Shown here piece by piece: positions 23,418-32,532 of a stretch of 53,963 nucleotides of DNA. This stretch comes from Bacilli bacterium (GTDB lineage: Bacteria > Bacillota_I > Bacilli_A > RF39 > UBA660): assembly GCA_022793145.1 (NCBI GenBank), contig JAAWCI010000063.1:1-53963 (forward strand), written 5' to 3'. The position numbers were made by a program, and so were the translations under genes. The stretch's first letter is position 1. Each line of letters begins with the position of its first letter. The notes under the pieces were generated by a model that was not told where the DNA came from, did no database searches, and saw nothing but the letters and a program-made list of their open reading frames with translations.

Positions 23418-24521
23418 ATGAGATTTCAAGAAGATATGCTTCCTTGGTATGGCAATCACTATCCCATAGAATTTGAAATCAGGAGATTTTTTGAAAGATA
23501 TTCTTCTTTAACTTTATCAGAAATAAAAGCGCTTTTATCTTTATCTAAAGAAGATTACAATGAAGACATGATAAAAGAATGTTTGTATAATTTGCTAGTA
23601 AGGTATGGTGTAATTATAAAAGATGATTATTGGGATGGAGAACCAAGATATCATTATGTAGAATCATATCGGCAAGACTCTACTTATACAAAAAGTTATT
23701 ACTCATTTGAAGCAAATCATTGTCAAAATAAAAAAATTCTATTGATTGCTGATACTCATATTGGAAACCCAGAGTTTGAAAATTTTAGAGTATTAAGAAA
23801 GGTATATGAAAAAGGAATAGAATTGGGAGCCAGCAAGTGTTTTCATTTAGGTGATATATTTACAGGTAAATATGGAGATTATTCTGATGAGCAAATAGAA
23901 AAGCAAATAGAAGCATTTATAGAACATTATCCAAATCCTGACCAATCAGAAATGATGACATATGCATTGCTTGGAAATCATGATGAATGGATTCGAGGCT
24001 CTGTTAATCATATATTTAAATATGGGCAGGCATATTATTATGATTTCCGGTGCTTGTCTAGATATATTCCAAGTTTTTATACCTTTCAAAGAAAAAAGTG
24101 GCAAACCAATTTTGGAGATATTAGTACGTTATTTAGCCATCAATTATATATTAGTTGGATTTATCCAGAAAAACGATTATACAAGTTGGAAGAAATAGGA
24201 GAAGAAAAAAAATGGATGAATCCAGATTATCGATTTTTGGTTTCTGGGCATTTACATTGTGGATTTATTTATAGTGCAGATCATTTAAAATATTCAAAAG
24301 ATGATATCATATATCTTGGTGTTCCCTCAACAAGCAGCATAAATTTAGGCGGAACAGTAGCATACATTGTTTCTATCAATTATGAAAGTGGTCTGCCAAA
24401 AAATATGGAGATTACTACTTTAGATAGTGATAAAAATTGCTCTATATATGAAGGAGAAACTTTTGAATGGAATTTTAGGGAAAAAAACAAAGTATATCAA
24501 AAAACTTTTAATGTGAAATAA
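23418..24521 (+). CDS. metallophosphoesterase family protein
   Basis: A 367-aa protein with calcineurin-like phosphoesterase motifs: LLIADTHIGN (DxH), FHLGDIF (GDxx), LLGNHDEW (GNHD), LFSHQLY and LVSGHLHCG (GHxH). The N-terminal ~100 residues are a separate helical region with a possible winged-helix character (LTLSEIKALLSLSKEDY). The substrate is unknown. It follows the LysR gene by 18 bp and is probably cotranscribed with it. The ribosome binding region is an unusual run of eight G. Confidence 0.82.
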   Translation: MRFQEDMLPWYGNHYPIEFEIRRFFERYSSLTLSEIKALLSLSKEDYNEDMIKECLYNLLVRYGVIIKDDYWDGEPRYHYVESYRQDSTYTKSYYSFEANHCQNKKILLIADTHIGNPEFENFRVLRKVYEKGIELGASKCFHLGDIFTGKYGDYSDEQIEKQIEAFIEHYPNPDQSEMMTYALLGNHDEWIRGSVNHIFKYGQAYYYDFRCLSRYIPSFYTFQRKKWQTNFGDISTLFSHQLYISWIYPEKRLYKLEEIGEEKKWMNPDYRFLVSGHLHCGFIYSADHLKYSKDDIIYLGVPSTSSINLGGTVAYIVSINYESGLPKNMEITTLDSDKNCSIYEGETFEWNFREKNKVYQKTFNVK

Positions 24522-24536
24522 AAAATTCTATATTAA

Positions 24537-24566
24537 ATAACATCCAACGAGAGGATGTTATTTTTA
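24537..24566 (+). terminator. intrinsic terminator
   Basis: ATAACATCC and GGATGTTAT arms with a 7-nt loop and a following T-rich run, after the metallophosphoesterase gene. Confidence 0.8.
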
Positions 24567-24653
24567 TTAAAATTTTAAATCTATTAGAAATTAGTTCATA
24601 TTTACAAAAATGATATCTAGTGTTATACTTTATTATAATAAGGGTGATAACAA

Positions 24654-25739
24654 ATGGGCTTAGATGAATTGGAGAAATATCAAATTGGAATATTAATAGA
24701 ACGTTTGAAAACATTATATCCATCAATTGTAAATGAAGCAACCTCATTAGAATTAATGCAAAAAATGTTAAATAGCAATCAGGATTTTGCAAGCCTTTCT
24801 AGAGAATTGAGTATGGCTTTTCAAAATCAAACAAAACTAGAAGGGTTATTATTTAAATATCAATTAAAAGCTCAAGAAGTAGTTGTAGAAAAAGCAGAGC
24901 CTAAAGTTCAACAAGCCTTAAACATGAGCGAAGTTACAGATTTTAGTAAAGATGGAAAAACATATATTAAAATTACTTATAAGGATGGGAAAGTCCAGAT
25001 CATAGAAAATAGAAGTGGGAAAGACACTAGAAAAATTTTTGAAGATGTTCAACGCCTTAAAGCATTAAATAATTTAAATGGATCAATGAACGCAGAAGCT
25101 GCTTTTCAAGAACTATTGAAGGATTATAGAGAAGTATCAATAGATAATACAATGTTTGTGAATCAAGATAAATTAGAAAAGACTGAGCAGGTTAAGTTAA
25201 ATTTTGTTCAGATGAATTTTCCAAATAATCAAGTATTTGCTTCAGTAGTTGAAAATATTTTCGTGATTAAGGGAAATCCAGATATCACAGTAGAGGTAAT
25301 GGAAAAAGATGGACATTATTTTTTGAGGCAAATAGAAGAATCAAGCTATGGGGTAAAAGAAGAAAGACAAGAAAATAATGCTTCTGAGGTGGATATAGAA
25401 AGACCAAATGAAGGAAAACAAGAGAACTCAATTGAAGAACTTGAAAAGATTACAGAAGGAATGACAGAAGAAGAAATTGTAGAGTATTTGAGAATACATG
25501 GAAAAAATCCTAGTCAAATAATGATGATTTTGTTGTCTTTAGAAGAAGCCAAAGCAAATAAAAAAGAGGCAGAGAAGAATCAAACTTTGGAAAAACCAAA
25601 GCAAATGGTATTAAAATATCCACAAAAAAGAGGAAAAATGGCAGCCTTTGTAGATACACTTTATTTAGCTTTTTTGGTAGGAATGGTAAGTGGAGTAATA
25701 TTTTTTCTAATGTTACGTCTTCTACTATATTCCTTATAA
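24654..25739 (+). CDS. hypothetical tail-anchored protein
   Basis: A 361-aa, highly charged protein with one hydrophobic segment at the extreme C-terminus (about 333-360, TLYLAFLVGMVSGVIFFLML) and no signal peptide. It is therefore probably anchored by its tail with the bulk in the cytoplasm. A DGKTYIKITYKDGKVQIIEN stretch near residue 100 looks like paired beta strands. Residues about 235-320 are Glu/Lys-rich and probably disordered or coiled. The family is not recognised. GGGTGAT precedes the ATG. Confidence 0.7.
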   Translation: MGLDELEKYQIGILIERLKTLYPSIVNEATSLELMQKMLNSNQDFASLSRELSMAFQNQTKLEGLLFKYQLKAQEVVVEKAEPKVQQALNMSEVTDFSKDGKTYIKITYKDGKVQIIENRSGKDTRKIFEDVQRLKALNNLNGSMNAEAAFQELLKDYREVSIDNTMFVNQDKLEKTEQVKLNFVQMNFPNNQVFASVVENIFVIKGNPDITVEVMEKDGHYFLRQIEESSYGVKEERQENNASEVDIERPNEGKQENSIEELEKITEGMTEEEIVEYLRIHGKNPSQIMMILLSLEEAKANKKEAEKNQTLEKPKQMVLKYPQKRGKMAAFVDTLYLAFLVGMVSGVIFFLMLRLLLYSL

Positions 25740-25848
25740 TATGAAAAAGAAAATAAGGAAAAAGTAATGAAATATATTGCTTTTATAAGGAAAAGATGAT
25801 ATTCTTAGAATGTAAGCAAAATAGCTTAACACATAGGGAGGTAAAATG

Positions 25849-26121
25849 ATGACAAAAACAGATTTAATTAATTTTATTGCAGAAGAAACAGGATTAACAA
25901 AAGCAGATTCAGCAAGAGCTTTAGAAGCTATGATGAGCGGAGTTATTAAAGGATTAAAAGAAGATGGAAAAGTAACTTTAACTGGTTTCTGTACTTTTAC
26001 TGCTAAGAAAAAAGAAGCAAAAGAAGGTCGTAATCCAAGAACTGGAGAAACAGTTAAAATACCTGCAAGAATTGCTGCAACAATCAAAGCTGGAACTAAA
26101 TTAAAAGATGCTTTAAACTAA
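25849..26121 (+). CDS. HU-family DNA-binding protein
   Basis: A 90-aa histone-like protein. It begins TKTDLINFIAEETGLTK and has the family core VTLTGFCTFTAKKK and the DNA-contacting arm RNPRTGETVKIPA, including the intercalating Pro in the arm. HU bends and compacts DNA. Two adjacent ATG codons (25846, 25849) follow GGGAGG; I use the second for spacing. In Bacillus the HU gene hbs lies next to spoIVA. Confidence 0.95.
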   Translation: MTKTDLINFIAEETGLTKADSARALEAMMSGVIKGLKEDGKVTLTGFCTFTAKKKEAKEGRNPRTGETVKIPARIAATIKAGTKLKDALN

Positions 26122-26142
26122 AAGACGAAAGTCTTTTTTTCT
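26118..26142 (+). terminator. intrinsic terminator after the HU gene
   Basis: AAAGAC, GAAA loop, GTCTTT, then T run. Confidence 0.75.
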
Positions 26143-26166
26143 ATAAAAGAGGGATGAAAAAGCACT

Positions 26167-27264
26167 ATGAACATAGAATTATTAGAATTGTTAAATAAAA
26201 TAGAGGAAAATGGATATGAAGCATATTTAGTTGGAGGATATCCAAGAGATTTATATCTAGGAATCAATACATGTGATTATGATATTACAACAAGTGCTAC
26301 TCCAGAGGAATTGAAGAAAATATTTCCTGATCTTGATGATAAAGATTCTAGATATGGAAGAGTGACAGTTAAGATTAAAAACATTGTAGCAGAAATTACA
26401 ACATATCGTATAGAAACCGCTTATGAGAAACATAGGCAGCCAATAATTAGTTATGCAAAAGAATTATCTATAGATTTGAAAAGAAGAGATTTCATTATAA
26501 ATACTTTGTGTATTGATAAAAATGGAAATTTTATTGATTTATTGGGCGCCAGACAAGATATTGATAATAAAATAATTCGAGCAGTAGGAGATGCCAAAAG
26601 AAAAATAGAAGAAGATGCACTTAGAATTTTACGAGCAATTCGATTTGCCACTCGATTAAATTTTAAGCTAGAAAATTCTTTGAGAGAAGCAATTCTATTA
26701 TATAAAAAGAATATAAAAGAGTTATCTTATTTTAGAAAGCAGGAAGAGTTAAATCGCATTTTTTCCAGTGAAAATATAGAGTATGGAATAGAATTATTAA
26801 TCGATTTAGAAGAAGAATTAGAAATATCTGGTTTTAAAGAAGTAAATCCACATACGTCGATATTAGGAATATGGGCACAATTAAATTTTTCTTCTAAATA
26901 TGAATTTTCTAAAAGTGAAAGAAAAGAAATTGAAAAAATAAAACAATTATTGAATCAAGATTTATTAGATTCTTTTACTTTATATCAGTATGGACCTTAT
27001 TATTGTGGAATTGTTGCAGAGATAAAGAATATTCCAAAAAGCCAGGTCATTGAAGCTTATCAGAAACTTCCAATTCATCATCGAGATGAAGTTGCTTTTT
27101 CAGCAAAAGAACTATCATTGTTAGTTGAAAAAGATATGATTGAGCAAATATATGCAGATATAGAAAAAAAGATTTTATCAGGAGAATTAGAGAATTTTAA
27201 AATATTCATTAAACGTTATATCTTAGAAAATTATGGTGGACGAAAAAAAGAAAATATTATATAA
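26167..27264 (+). CDS. cca: CCA tRNA nucleotidyltransferase
   Basis: A 365-aa class II nucleotidyltransferase that adds or repairs the 3' CCA of tRNAs. Visible motifs are LVGGYPRDLYLG with the downstream DYDITTSATPEE catalytic carboxylates, RRDFIINTL, DLLGARQDI and EDALRILRAIRFATRL. It has the short Bacillus-type form without an HD domain. Upstream is the HU gene, and dnaD follows 27 bp later, as in the Bacillus cca-asnS-dnaD-nth neighbourhood. Confidence 0.92.
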   Translation: MNIELLELLNKIEENGYEAYLVGGYPRDLYLGINTCDYDITTSATPEELKKIFPDLDDKDSRYGRVTVKIKNIVAEITTYRIETAYEKHRQPIISYAKELSIDLKRRDFIINTLCIDKNGNFIDLLGARQDIDNKIIRAVGDAKRKIEEDALRILRAIRFATRLNFKLENSLREAILLYKKNIKELSYFRKQEELNRIFSSENIEYGIELLIDLEEELEISGFKEVNPHTSILGIWAQLNFSSKYEFSKSERKEIEKIKQLLNQDLLDSFTLYQYGPYYCGIVAEIKNIPKSQVIEAYQKLPIHHRDEVAFSAKELSLLVEKDMIEQIYADIEKKILSGELENFKIFIKRYILENYGGRKKENII

Positions 27265-27291
27265 TAGATAACACACGTAAGGTGGTGTCAT

Positions 27292-27951
27292 ATGACAGAA
27301 GAATTGTGGAAAATTATAAAAGCGAGAGATATTGTAATTCCCAAGTTATTACTTTTAAAATATCATGATTTAAAATTGACTGATAGAGAACTTATTTTAC
27401 TTATTTATTTATTAGATATTCAAGATGTTTCTTTTAATCCAAAACAAATTGGGATCGATCTTCATTTGACATTAGAGGAGGTAATGGAAGAAATAACAAT
27501 TTTAACATCTTTAGGATTAGTAAAGTTAGAGGTAAAAAAAGTTGGAAATGTAAGAGATGAATTTGTGAATTTAGATGGCTTATATCAGAAATTTGTTTAT
27601 ATCATTGTGAATGGTACAGTAGAAGAGCCAAAGAAGGAAGTATCAACAGATATTTTCACAACTTTTGAACATGAATTCGGAAGGACTTTATCTCCTATGG
27701 AATATGAGATTATTAATGCTTGGCTAGATGGTGATTATACAGAAGAGCTTATCCTACTGGCCCTAAAGGAAGCTATTTATAATGGAACAACAAATCTTCG
27801 TTATATTGATCGAATTCTTCATAATTGGTATAAAAAAGGAATTAAGACTATTCAAGATGTAGAGAGAGATAAGAAAACTTTTCAAACTAGAAAAATAAAG
27901 TCTTTAGAAATCTTGGATAATTATGATTGGTTGAATGATAGCAATGAATGA
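27292..27951 (+). CDS. dnaD: DnaD-like replication initiation protein
   Basis: A 219-aa protein. The N-terminal winged helix (about 1-110) includes ELILLIYLLDIQ and NPKQIGIDLHL. The C-terminal DnaD/DnaB2 domain is recognised by FEHEFGRTLSPMEYEIINAW and ALKEAIYNGTTNLRYIDRIL, with the YxxxIL pattern. DnaD helps load the helicase during replication initiation and restart in Gram-positive bacteria. The following nth gene overlaps its 3' end. Confidence 0.9.
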   Translation: MTEELWKIIKARDIVIPKLLLLKYHDLKLTDRELILLIYLLDIQDVSFNPKQIGIDLHLTLEEVMEEITILTSLGLVKLEVKKVGNVRDEFVNLDGLYQKFVYIIVNGTVEEPKKEVSTDIFTTFEHEFGRTLSPMEYEIINAWLDGDYTEELILLALKEAIYNGTTNLRYIDRILHNWYKKGIKTIQDVERDKKTFQTRKIKSLEILDNYDWLNDSNE

Positions 27952-28564
27952 GATTATGGAATACTTAGATATCCTCTTCCCAGATCCTAAATGTGAATTA
28001 AATTATACCAAAGATTATGAGTTACTAATCGCTGTAATGTTGAGTGCACAGACAACAGATAAAAGAGTTAATATGGTAACTAATGTCTTATTTCAAAAAT
28101 ATCCAACATTAGAAGATTTGAAAAATGCATCTCTTGATGATTTGATTCAAATTATAAGACCTATTGGAACTTTTCAAAGGAAAGCAAAGAATATAAAACT
28201 CATTGCTGAAAGACTGTTAGAAGATGCTGATGGAGTTGTTCCAAATGATAGAAGTTTTTTAGAATCGTTAAGTGGTGTAGGTAGAAAAACAACAAATGTT
28301 GTGCTTAGTAATTTGTATGGAACAAATGTGATTGCTGTGGATACACATGTAAGTAGGGTTAGTAAGAGATTAGGGTTATCAAAGAAGAATGATGATGTCA
28401 TGACAATTGAAAGAAAGTTAACGAAAAAGTTCCCAAAAGAAAAATTAGGGAAGTTGCACCATCAACTTGTGTTGTTTGGTAGATACCATTGTAAAGCTTT
28501 GAATCCAGAATGTGAAATATGCCAATTAAAAAATATTTGTAAAGACAAAAAGAAGGATTTTTAA
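27935..28564 (+). CDS. nth: endonuclease III
   Basis: A 209-aa DNA glycosylase/AP lyase that removes oxidised pyrimidines. The helix-hairpin-helix with the catalytic Lys is LESLSGVGRKTTNVVL and the catalytic Asp is in VIAVDTHVSRVSKRLG. The C-terminal [4Fe-4S] cluster has C-x6-C-x2-C-x5-C (CKALNPECEICQLKNIC). The start overlaps the dnaD stop; 27944 is an alternative ATG. Synteny with dnaD is as in Bacillus. Confidence 0.93.
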   Translation: MIAMNEIMEYLDILFPDPKCELNYTKDYELLIAVMLSAQTTDKRVNMVTNVLFQKYPTLEDLKNASLDDLIQIIRPIGTFQRKAKNIKLIAERLLEDADGVVPNDRSFLESLSGVGRKTTNVVLSNLYGTNVIAVDTHVSRVSKRLGLSKKNDDVMTIERKLTKKFPKEKLGKLHHQLVLFGRYHCKALNPECEICQLKNICKDKKKDF

Positions 28565-28577
28565 TATTCCTTCTTTT
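28547..28577. terminator. bidirectional terminator between nth and ponA
   Basis: AAAAGAAGGA (28547-28556) pairs with TCCTTCTTTT (28568-28577) across the two convergent stop codons. Confidence 0.7.
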
Positions 28578-31500
28578 ATTCTACTGTAATATTTAATTCA
28601 ATGGTTCTATTTTTATTTTTATAAGATACTTTTAAAGTGGCTTTATAAGTACTTCCTGGTTTCGTATAATCAAATGTCTCATGAGAAACATCTATAGTGG
28701 CTTTATTTGTAACATCTGTTAAAACTCCATTGATACGCTCTGTAACCATAATGTAAGAGAAGCCAGTTTCATCAAATTGATTTTTTTCAGATATTTTTAT
28801 ATTTTTACTACCATTAACAAGGATTGAAATTTCTTCTTTGTCTTCATCTGGTTTTTCATCTGGTATAGAGCCTCCATCCACAGACAGAACGATTTCTACT
28901 CCGCTACTTGCTGCTTGTGTTAAAATGGAATAACTTGTTTTTATAATATATGTATTTTTACCATTTGAAGTTTCTGTAAATGTTACTTCATTTTCAGAAG
29001 ATTTTGCCATTAGCACCAAAGAGCCATCTTTGTTCTTTCTATATATATGATATTCTATTTGTCCAAAAATGCTATTATTATAGTTTAATTGAGCGTTAAT
29101 ATAGTCTTCTAAATAACTATCTTTTTTAAATAAATCTTTATAAATATTACGAATACCTTCAGCAGTCATATGATTTGGAGGAGTAATTCCATTCCAAGAA
29201 ATTGTAACTTTATTTCCTGAAGTGCTTCCTTTTAAATTAGAAACATTGTTTAAAGCAGTAAATCTAGTAGATACTTCTGTAGGCTCAGTTCCTTTTTTAA
29301 ATAAAGCAGTTGTAATCATATCGCTAGGAGTATTTTCACTTGGTAAAGCAATTGGGTAACTATCTTTTTCAATTTCGATTTCAATTACTCCATTTGGCTT
29401 AGTAAATTTTGTTCCTTTTTCAAAAAGTGCTTTTCCTAAACTTTGAAATAATCTTAAGTGATGATATTGTCCTATTTTATTAACATAGCCAGCCTGAACA
29501 TTTTCTTTTTTAATTCCGCCACCATATCCATACCATAAAGAAATAGTATAGTTAGGACTAGATCCAACAACCCAATAATCATTAATTGAACCATTAGGTA
29601 AGTTATAAAGTTTGAATGCGGAATCAGGAAAATTTGTAGTTCCAGTTTTAGCGCCATAGGTAACTCCTGGTATTTTAGAATAATTTCCCAATGCATAAGA
29701 AGGCGTTTCAAGAAGCATATGAGTAATCATATATGCAGTTTCTGGACTCATCGCTTGCGTTTTTTCAATTTTCTTGTTATGAACTTCTCCTGTTTCACGG
29801 AATTCAACTTTAGTATAACTGTGTGGAGTGATATAATATCCACCATTTGCAAAAGCACTATAAGCAGCTCCTAGTGTAATAGGAGATTCCCCATTATATC
29901 CACCAATAGAATGAGCCTCATGTATAATGCCATCACTCATTTCTGGATTCAAATGTAAGTTGCTAACAAATTTTTGAATATCCTTGTTATCTACTGCTTG
30001 GAATGCTTTAATTGCAGGAATATTTCTAGATAATCGAAGTGCTTCTTGTGCTGTCATCATCCCCATATATTTTAAATCCCAGTTATTAACAGTTCCACCA
30101 CTAGAATATCCATGCTCATCATCGACGATTGGTTGTTTTGTACTCCAATTCAAATATTCAATTGCAGGACCATAGTCATAGAGTGGTTTTGCGGTTGAAC
30201 CTATTTGATGTGTTTCTCTCGCATAATTTAGAACTTTTATATCATACATATTGTGCCTTCCGCCACTAATCGCAGCAATTGCACCAGTATGATTATCAAT
30301 AACAGCAACACCTGCATCAACAGCTGGGTTTTGCCATTTAAAGTTCTCTCCAGTTAAGATTTTGTTGATTTCATCTTGTTTTGTGGTATCTAAAGTCATA
30401 TAGACTTTCATAGGTGTTGTATAAGGATCTAATTTTAAATCATCTCTAATTTCTTCGATAACTAAATTGATAAAACTCATATACTCATTTCCAGTATCAC
30501 TTGTTTCTGTAAATGGATTTAAAATCTTTTCTACAGTCATAGAAGAAGCGATTTCTCTTTCTTCTGAAGTAATATATCCATGTCTTTCCATTAAGTATAA
30601 TACAGTTTGTCTTCTTTTTTCACAGGCTTCAGGATTAATAAATGGATCATATCCAGCAGGAGATTGAAATAATCCAGCAATCATAGCAGCTTCAGCAAGA
30701 TTTAAGTCTTTGGCATGTTTACTGAAATATGTTAAAGAAGCTTGTTCTACCCCATAAGAACTTCCACCTAAATAATTATCGTTTACATAAAATTCTATAA
30801 TTTCTTTTTTTGTGTATGTTTTTTCAAGTTGGTACATCGCCATATAAATGTCAGTGAATTTACGTTTGATTCCATCCCAACCTTTACTTTCTGTGCTTGT
30901 ATAGTTATTTTTAGAAACTTGCATGGTGAGTGTGGAAGCACCACCACCACCACGACCTAATAATTGATTAATGGAAGCTTTTAAGAAACGAGGTAGGTCA
31001 AAACCATTATGTTTAAAGAATCTAGAATCTTCTGTTGCAATAATCGCATTGATTAAATTTTCAGACATTTGATCATAAGTTATCTTTTCACGTTTTTGTG
31101 CACCTACTTTGGCGATTTCTTTTCCTGTTACATCATAAAAGATAGAGGATTCTTGACGATCTAATTTATGAGGATCAAATTTTGGTGCATTATCAGCAAT
31201 TTGTTTTAGAAATAATCCAGCGACGATACATCCAGCAATACCAATAAGAATGCAAAGAATAAAAAGTCCAATAAATATTCTTTTAATGATTTTCTTTTTT
31301 CTTTTTTTCTTTTTTTCTTTTGGCTTTTTTTCAACTTTTTTTGAACCATTTGCTTTGTTAGCATTCATTTTAGTTTTGTTTTTCTTATTAGTATTAGCAG
31401 TAGTTGTTTTTGTCTTATTAGGTTTTTTTACATTTACCTTTTTCTTTATTATTTTTAAAATTGTGGGCGCAAAAAGGCATAAATCAATAATTCCAATAAT

Positions 31501-31623
31501 GAGTAATGATTTTAAAAACCCAATTGCAAAAATTCCTACGATCAAAGCAAGAAAACTGATGCCGCCAATCGCCAAATTCATTTGATTTCGTATAATAAAT
31601 TGTTTCAATTTCTTTTTATCCAT
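28576..31623 (-). CDS. ponA: class A penicillin-binding protein 1
   Basis: A 1015-aa bifunctional peptidoglycan synthase. The N-terminus has membrane segments at about 15-55, a long Lys/Asn-rich cytoplasmic stretch (about 60-110) and a further membrane segment near 115-135. The GT51 glycosyltransferase domain follows (EDSRFFKHNGFD, GGGGASTLTMQ, EIIEFYVNDNYLG). The transpeptidase has STAKPL (near 474), SRN and KTGTT (near 657). The C-terminal ~200 residues contain an FN3-like region (NNVSNLKGSTSGNKVTISWN) and a second beta-rich segment. recU lies two bases upstream in the same operon, as in Bacillus. Confidence 0.93.
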   Translation of the reverse strand: MDKKKLKQFIIRNQMNLAIGGISFLALIVGIFAIGFLKSLLIIGIIDLCLFAPTILKIIKKKVNVKKPNKTKTTTANTNKKNKTKMNANKANGSKKVEKKPKEKKKKRKKKIIKRIFIGLFILCILIGIAGCIVAGLFLKQIADNAPKFDPHKLDRQESSIFYDVTGKEIAKVGAQKREKITYDQMSENLINAIIATEDSRFFKHNGFDLPRFLKASINQLLGRGGGGASTLTMQVSKNNYTSTESKGWDGIKRKFTDIYMAMYQLEKTYTKKEIIEFYVNDNYLGGSSYGVEQASLTYFSKHAKDLNLAEAAMIAGLFQSPAGYDPFINPEACEKRRQTVLYLMERHGYITSEEREIASSMTVEKILNPFTETSDTGNEYMSFINLVIEEIRDDLKLDPYTTPMKVYMTLDTTKQDEINKILTGENFKWQNPAVDAGVAVIDNHTGAIAAISGGRHNMYDIKVLNYARETHQIGSTAKPLYDYGPAIEYLNWSTKQPIVDDEHGYSSGGTVNNWDLKYMGMMTAQEALRLSRNIPAIKAFQAVDNKDIQKFVSNLHLNPEMSDGIIHEAHSIGGYNGESPITLGAAYSAFANGGYYITPHSYTKVEFRETGEVHNKKIEKTQAMSPETAYMITHMLLETPSYALGNYSKIPGVTYGAKTGTTNFPDSAFKLYNLPNGSINDYWVVGSSPNYTISLWYGYGGGIKKENVQAGYVNKIGQYHHLRLFQSLGKALFEKGTKFTKPNGVIEIEIEKDSYPIALPSENTPSDMITTALFKKGTEPTEVSTRFTALNNVSNLKGSTSGNKVTISWNGITPPNHMTAEGIRNIYKDLFKKDSYLEDYINAQLNYNNSIFGQIEYHIYRKNKDGSLVLMAKSSENEVTFTETSNGKNTYIIKTSYSILTQAASSGVEIVLSVDGGSIPDEKPDEDKEEISILVNGSKNIKISEKNQFDETGFSYIMVTERINGVLTDVTNKATIDVSHETFDYTKPGSTYKATLKVSYKNKNRTIELNITVE

Positions 31624-31625
31624 AT

Positions 31626-32192
31626 TTATTCTCCTTCAAGGTAAATTTTGTTAACAATAGCCAAATAATCTAATCTTGGATTGTATTTCTCTTTTAATAG
31701 ATGACCTTCATCTATAAAATATTCTCTTGGAATAGATTTTCTAGAAGAGGATTCTAAAAAAGAGAATAGTTTTTGTGCGCTTAAATAATATGTTTCTCCA
31801 AGTGAAGAAAAGCGAACAATGATAAAACCGATTCCCCCATGATTTACTATTTTTCTTAAATGTTCAATTTGATGTTTGTGTATATTAGCGAGTGGAAAAT
31901 AAAGATGTCTTGTTTCTTTCGCTTCAAAGTCGATATATTTTCCATGATAAATTCCATTGTAATCAGTTGTAGATGGAATTTTGAAATATGCTTCTTTTAT
32001 CACTGCTTCTAGTCTAGATGGATAATCTACTTTTCGAATAGTAATTGGAGTAGGCTTTTTATGAATGATAGCAATATCATTATTTAAATAATATTCATTT
32101 GTTTGATTAATATCATCTTCTAAGTCCATTCCACGATTTCCATGATAAACTTGCTTTTCATATTTTTTTTTCGTTCCAGTTGGGTAATTCAC
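31626..32192 (-). CDS. recU: Holliday junction resolvase RecU
   Basis: A 188-aa nuclease that resolves Holliday junctions. Family motifs are NRGMDLEDDINQTN, DYNGIYHGKYIDFEAKET with the catalytic Asp/Glu-x-Lys, and the stalk region. The start is GTG at 32192, supported by GGTGAT four bases upstream; TATAAT lies only six bases before that. The stop is two bases from the ponA start, so the two genes are cotranscribed. Length is slightly below the Bacillus protein. Confidence 0.9.
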   Translation of the reverse strand: MNYPTGTKKKYEKQVYHGNRGMDLEDDINQTNEYYLNNDIAIIHKKPTPITIRKVDYPSRLEAVIKEAYFKIPSTTDYNGIYHGKYIDFEAKETRHLYFPLANIHKHQIEHLRKIVNHGGIGFIIVRFSSLGETYYLSAQKLFSFLESSSRKSIPREYFIDEGHLLKEKYNPRLDYLAIVNKIYLEGE

Positions 32193-32350
32193 TTTTGATC
32201 ACCAAAGCTATTATACTATAAATTTAAATTTTTTTCTACGTCTTTCTATATATATGAAAAAAATGTCACTTTTAAAAAGATTTTCTAGTTTTGTCGAAAG
32301 AAAAGAATAAATGAAATCTTTGTGTTAAATTATATTCTAGAGGTGATAAC

Positions 32351-32440
32351 ATGCGAGAACATCATATAGAACAAATCTTTAACACTATGATAGAAGATAT
32401 AAAATCTTTAAAACGAGCTACTTATTTTAGAAAAAAATAG
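32351..32440 (+). CDS. small ORF (29 aa), unknown
   Basis: An ATG with AGGTGAT three bases upstream and TATATT at 32331-32336 opens a 29-codon frame, MREHHIEQIFNTMIEDIKSL then KRATYFRKK. It is the only candidate gene in the 340 bp between recU and the transglutaminase-like gene. A terminator hairpin overlaps its 3' end. The promoter/SD layout is the same as for several real genes here, which is the main support. It could encode a small amphipathic peptide, or the transcript could be a small RNA. Confidence 0.4.
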   Translation: MREHHIEQIFNTMIEDIKSLKRATYFRKK

Positions 32441-32458
32441 GTAGTTTTTTATATCATA
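32417..32458 (+). terminator. intrinsic terminator at the end of the small ORF
   Basis: CTACTTATTTT pairs with AAAATAGGTAG (one G-T) and is followed by T6. The stop codon of the small ORF is in the 3' arm. Confidence 0.65.
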
Positions 32459-32532
32459 AGAGGAATTGATTTATAGAATAATTTTTTATATAATTATAGT
32501 GGTAAAAAATACCCAGAAAAGAGTTGAAGAAA

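Noticed and set aside
31250..31585. 111-codon frame on the plus strand, very Phe/Leu-rich
   Set aside because: It is the reverse reading of the Lys/Asn-rich N-terminal segment of ponA, where AAA codons read as TTT.
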